The notes below the pieces were generated by a model. It was given only the letters and a program-made list of their open reading frames with translations. It made no database searches and was not told the DNA's origin. The position numbers were made by a program, and so were the translations under genes. This document shows, one piece after another, positions 43,074 through 44,292 of a DNA stretch of 44,292 nucleotides (position 1 is its first letter; each line of letters starts with the position of its first letter). This DNA comes from Candidatus Melainabacteria bacterium (GTDB lineage Bacteria > Cyanobacteriota > Vampirovibrionia > Obscuribacterales > Obscuribacteraceae), in contig JAHFBI010000005.1 in the NCBI GenBank assembly GCA_023250095.1, positions 1 to 44,292 of the forward strand, written 5' to 3'.

Positions 43074-44292
43074 ATGGAAAACAATTGCGACTCCAACTCT
43101 GAAAACGCAGCCTCTCCACAAAGCAATATCACCCCAGTCGCAAGCATCGATCAAATGTCCTTGGCTCTGGTCGGCTTGCTCTTTCTTGTCTCCGGATTCA
43201 GCAGCCTGATATATCAGGTGGTCTGGACCAGACAGCTGGTCTTTGTCTTCGGCTCGACAACTTTTGCTTCCGCTACTGTTCTTGCTGTATTCATGGGCGG
43301 GTTGGCTCTCGGCTCATTCCTTGCCGGCAGAATTGCCGACCGCCTGCCACGCCCGTTCCTGTGGTATGGCGTTCTCGAGGGGATTATCGGCATCTGGGCC
43401 CTCATGACACCGGTTCTCTTTGAATTTGCCATTCCACTCTACCGCCTCATCTGGCAGTCCTGGCATCTGTCCGTTTTGCCTTTCAGCCTGTTGCGTTTTC
43501 TCATAGCTGCCGCCATCCTCCTGCCTCCGACTGCTTGCATGGGTGCTACCTTGCCTCTTCTGGCTCGCTTCGTCACAAGCAGTCTCAGCTATGTAGGCAA
43601 TCGTGTTGGCACACTTTACGCCGTCAACACGCTTGGAGCCGTAGGTGGGGCAGGACTGTCCGGGTTCGGGCTCTTGCCTGCTCTGGGGTTGAGCGTGACC
43701 ACACAAATTGCGGCAGCCTTGAACGGTGGACTCTGTGTCATTGTCATTGCTTCCGCTAGAAGGCTGGAGCCTCCCCTTGTATTAGGCGCCGGACAGAAAG
43801 AGCGAGCAGCCGGCGCGCCGCTTTCAGGCAAAATTATCTTGCCCATGATCTGTTTTGCTCTTTCCGGTGCCATCGCCATGATCTACGAAGTGGGCTGGAC
43901 ACGGGCACTGCTTATGGTAATTGGCTCGACCACTTACGCCTTTACGGTTATGCTTACCACTTTCTTGCTGGGGATTTTTATCGGCAGTCTCGTCATGTCG
44001 AGATTCGTCGACAGATTTAAGGAGCCGCTGACGTGGTTTGCTGCCATTCAAGTCTTGCTGTGCCTGGTAGGGCTTTTGTCGGTGAACATCTTCAATTGCG
44101 TTCCTTACTGGAACGTCATCGTCAACGCCAGCTTCCCCAACAACCCGGCAGCTGCACTCTGGATAAGATTCTTGCTGTCGGCGCTCGTCCTTTTGCCGAC
44201 TACTCTTTGTCTGGGGGCAATTTTCCCTGTCGTAGTTAAAGCTTGCACGAGCGACCTGGCTGCCGTCGGGCGCTCCGTGGGCAGTCTCTATT
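43074..44292 (+). CDS. Membrane-fused spermidine-synthase-like protein, N-terminal part (cut by window edge)
   Basis: The ATG at 43074 opens a frame that runs off the right edge (406 codons visible). The visible part is almost entirely membrane-spanning, with two similar halves: GFSSLIYQVVWTRQLVFVFG then MGGLALGSFLAGRIADRL, and GAIAMIYEVGWTRALLMVIG then LLGIFIGSLVMSRFVDRF. This YQVVWTR/YEVGWTR duplication is characteristic of bacterial fused MFS/spermidine-synthase proteins, whose methyltransferase-like spermidine-synthase domain lies C-terminally, beyond this window. The physiological reaction is uncertain. GAGGAA lies about 16 nt upstream, farther than usual. Confidence 0.88.
   Translation, partial: MENNCDSNSENAASPQSNITPVASIDQMSLALVGLLFLVSGFSSLIYQVVWTRQLVFVFGSTTFASATVLAVFMGGLALGSFLAGRIADRLPRPFLWYGVLEGIIGIWALMTPVLFEFAIPLYRLIWQSWHLSVLPFSLLRFLIAAAILLPPTACMGATLPLLARFVTSSLSYVGNRVGTLYAVNTLGAVGGAGLSGFGLLPALGLSVTTQIAAALNGGLCVIVIASARRLEPPLVLGAGQKERAAGAPLSGKIILPMICFALSGAIAMIYEVGWTRALLMVIGSTTYAFTVMLTTFLLGIFIGSLVMSRFVDRFKEPLTWFAAIQVLLCLVGLLSVNIFNCVPYWNVIVNASFPNNPAAALWIRFLLSALVLLPTTLCLGAIFPVVVKACTSDLAAVGRSVGSLY

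Overview
The window reads as chromosome of a Gram-negative-type bacterium with fairly high GC and dense coding on both strands. It carries a giant exported adhesin-like protein, an Flp pilin, a SpoIID/LytB protein, several signal-peptide TPR proteins, a SufR-like Fe-S regulator and a selenocysteine elongation factor. This mix resembles the non-photosynthetic sister group of Cyanobacteria (Vampirovibrionia/Melainabacteria, Obscuribacterales type). That assignment is inference from gene content; no 16S rRNA or other decisive marker is present.

Layout. 1-240: tail of a HicB/ribbon-helix-helix gene and its terminator. 638-5284: a surface-glycan operon (DegT/DnrJ sugar aminotransferase, hexapeptide acyltransferase, GT-C membrane glycosyltransferase). 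5413-8823: a small GspE/MshE N-domain-like protein, an S9 prolyl-oligopeptidase-family peptidase and a TPR protein. 8950-16746 (minus): a 2598-residue filamentous-haemagglutinin-like repeat protein with a proline-rich hinge and two FecR-like domains. 16747-17633: a long gene-free stretch. 17634-24655: CheY-like receiver, SelB (minus), DedA, an unknown protein, a membrane J-domain protein, an Flp pilin and an NCS1 permease (minus). 24960-29197: a coiled-coil protein with internal 63-bp repeats, class I fumarase, a SufR-like regulator and a divergent dicluster ferredoxin. 29518-31441: two proteins of unknown function, tRNA-Phe and a triple zinc-ribbon protein. 31639-32990: tandem paralogous exported TPR proteins.

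33080-37982 is the most unusual segment: a tight operon of a PqqD-like protein, an ATP-grasp ligase, a LysA-like PLP decarboxylase and a urea-transporter-like membrane domain fused to an M23 metallopeptidase. The combination suggests a dedicated system that makes or modifies an amino-acid or peptide compound and moves it to, or acts on, the cell envelope. Its product cannot be named from the sequence.

38016-44292: two exported GyrI-like/effector-binding proteins (one fused to TPR-like repeats), a class I aminotransferase, a candidate 39-residue membrane protein, a SpoIID/LytB protein and the start of a membrane-fused spermidine-synthase-like protein cut by the window edge.
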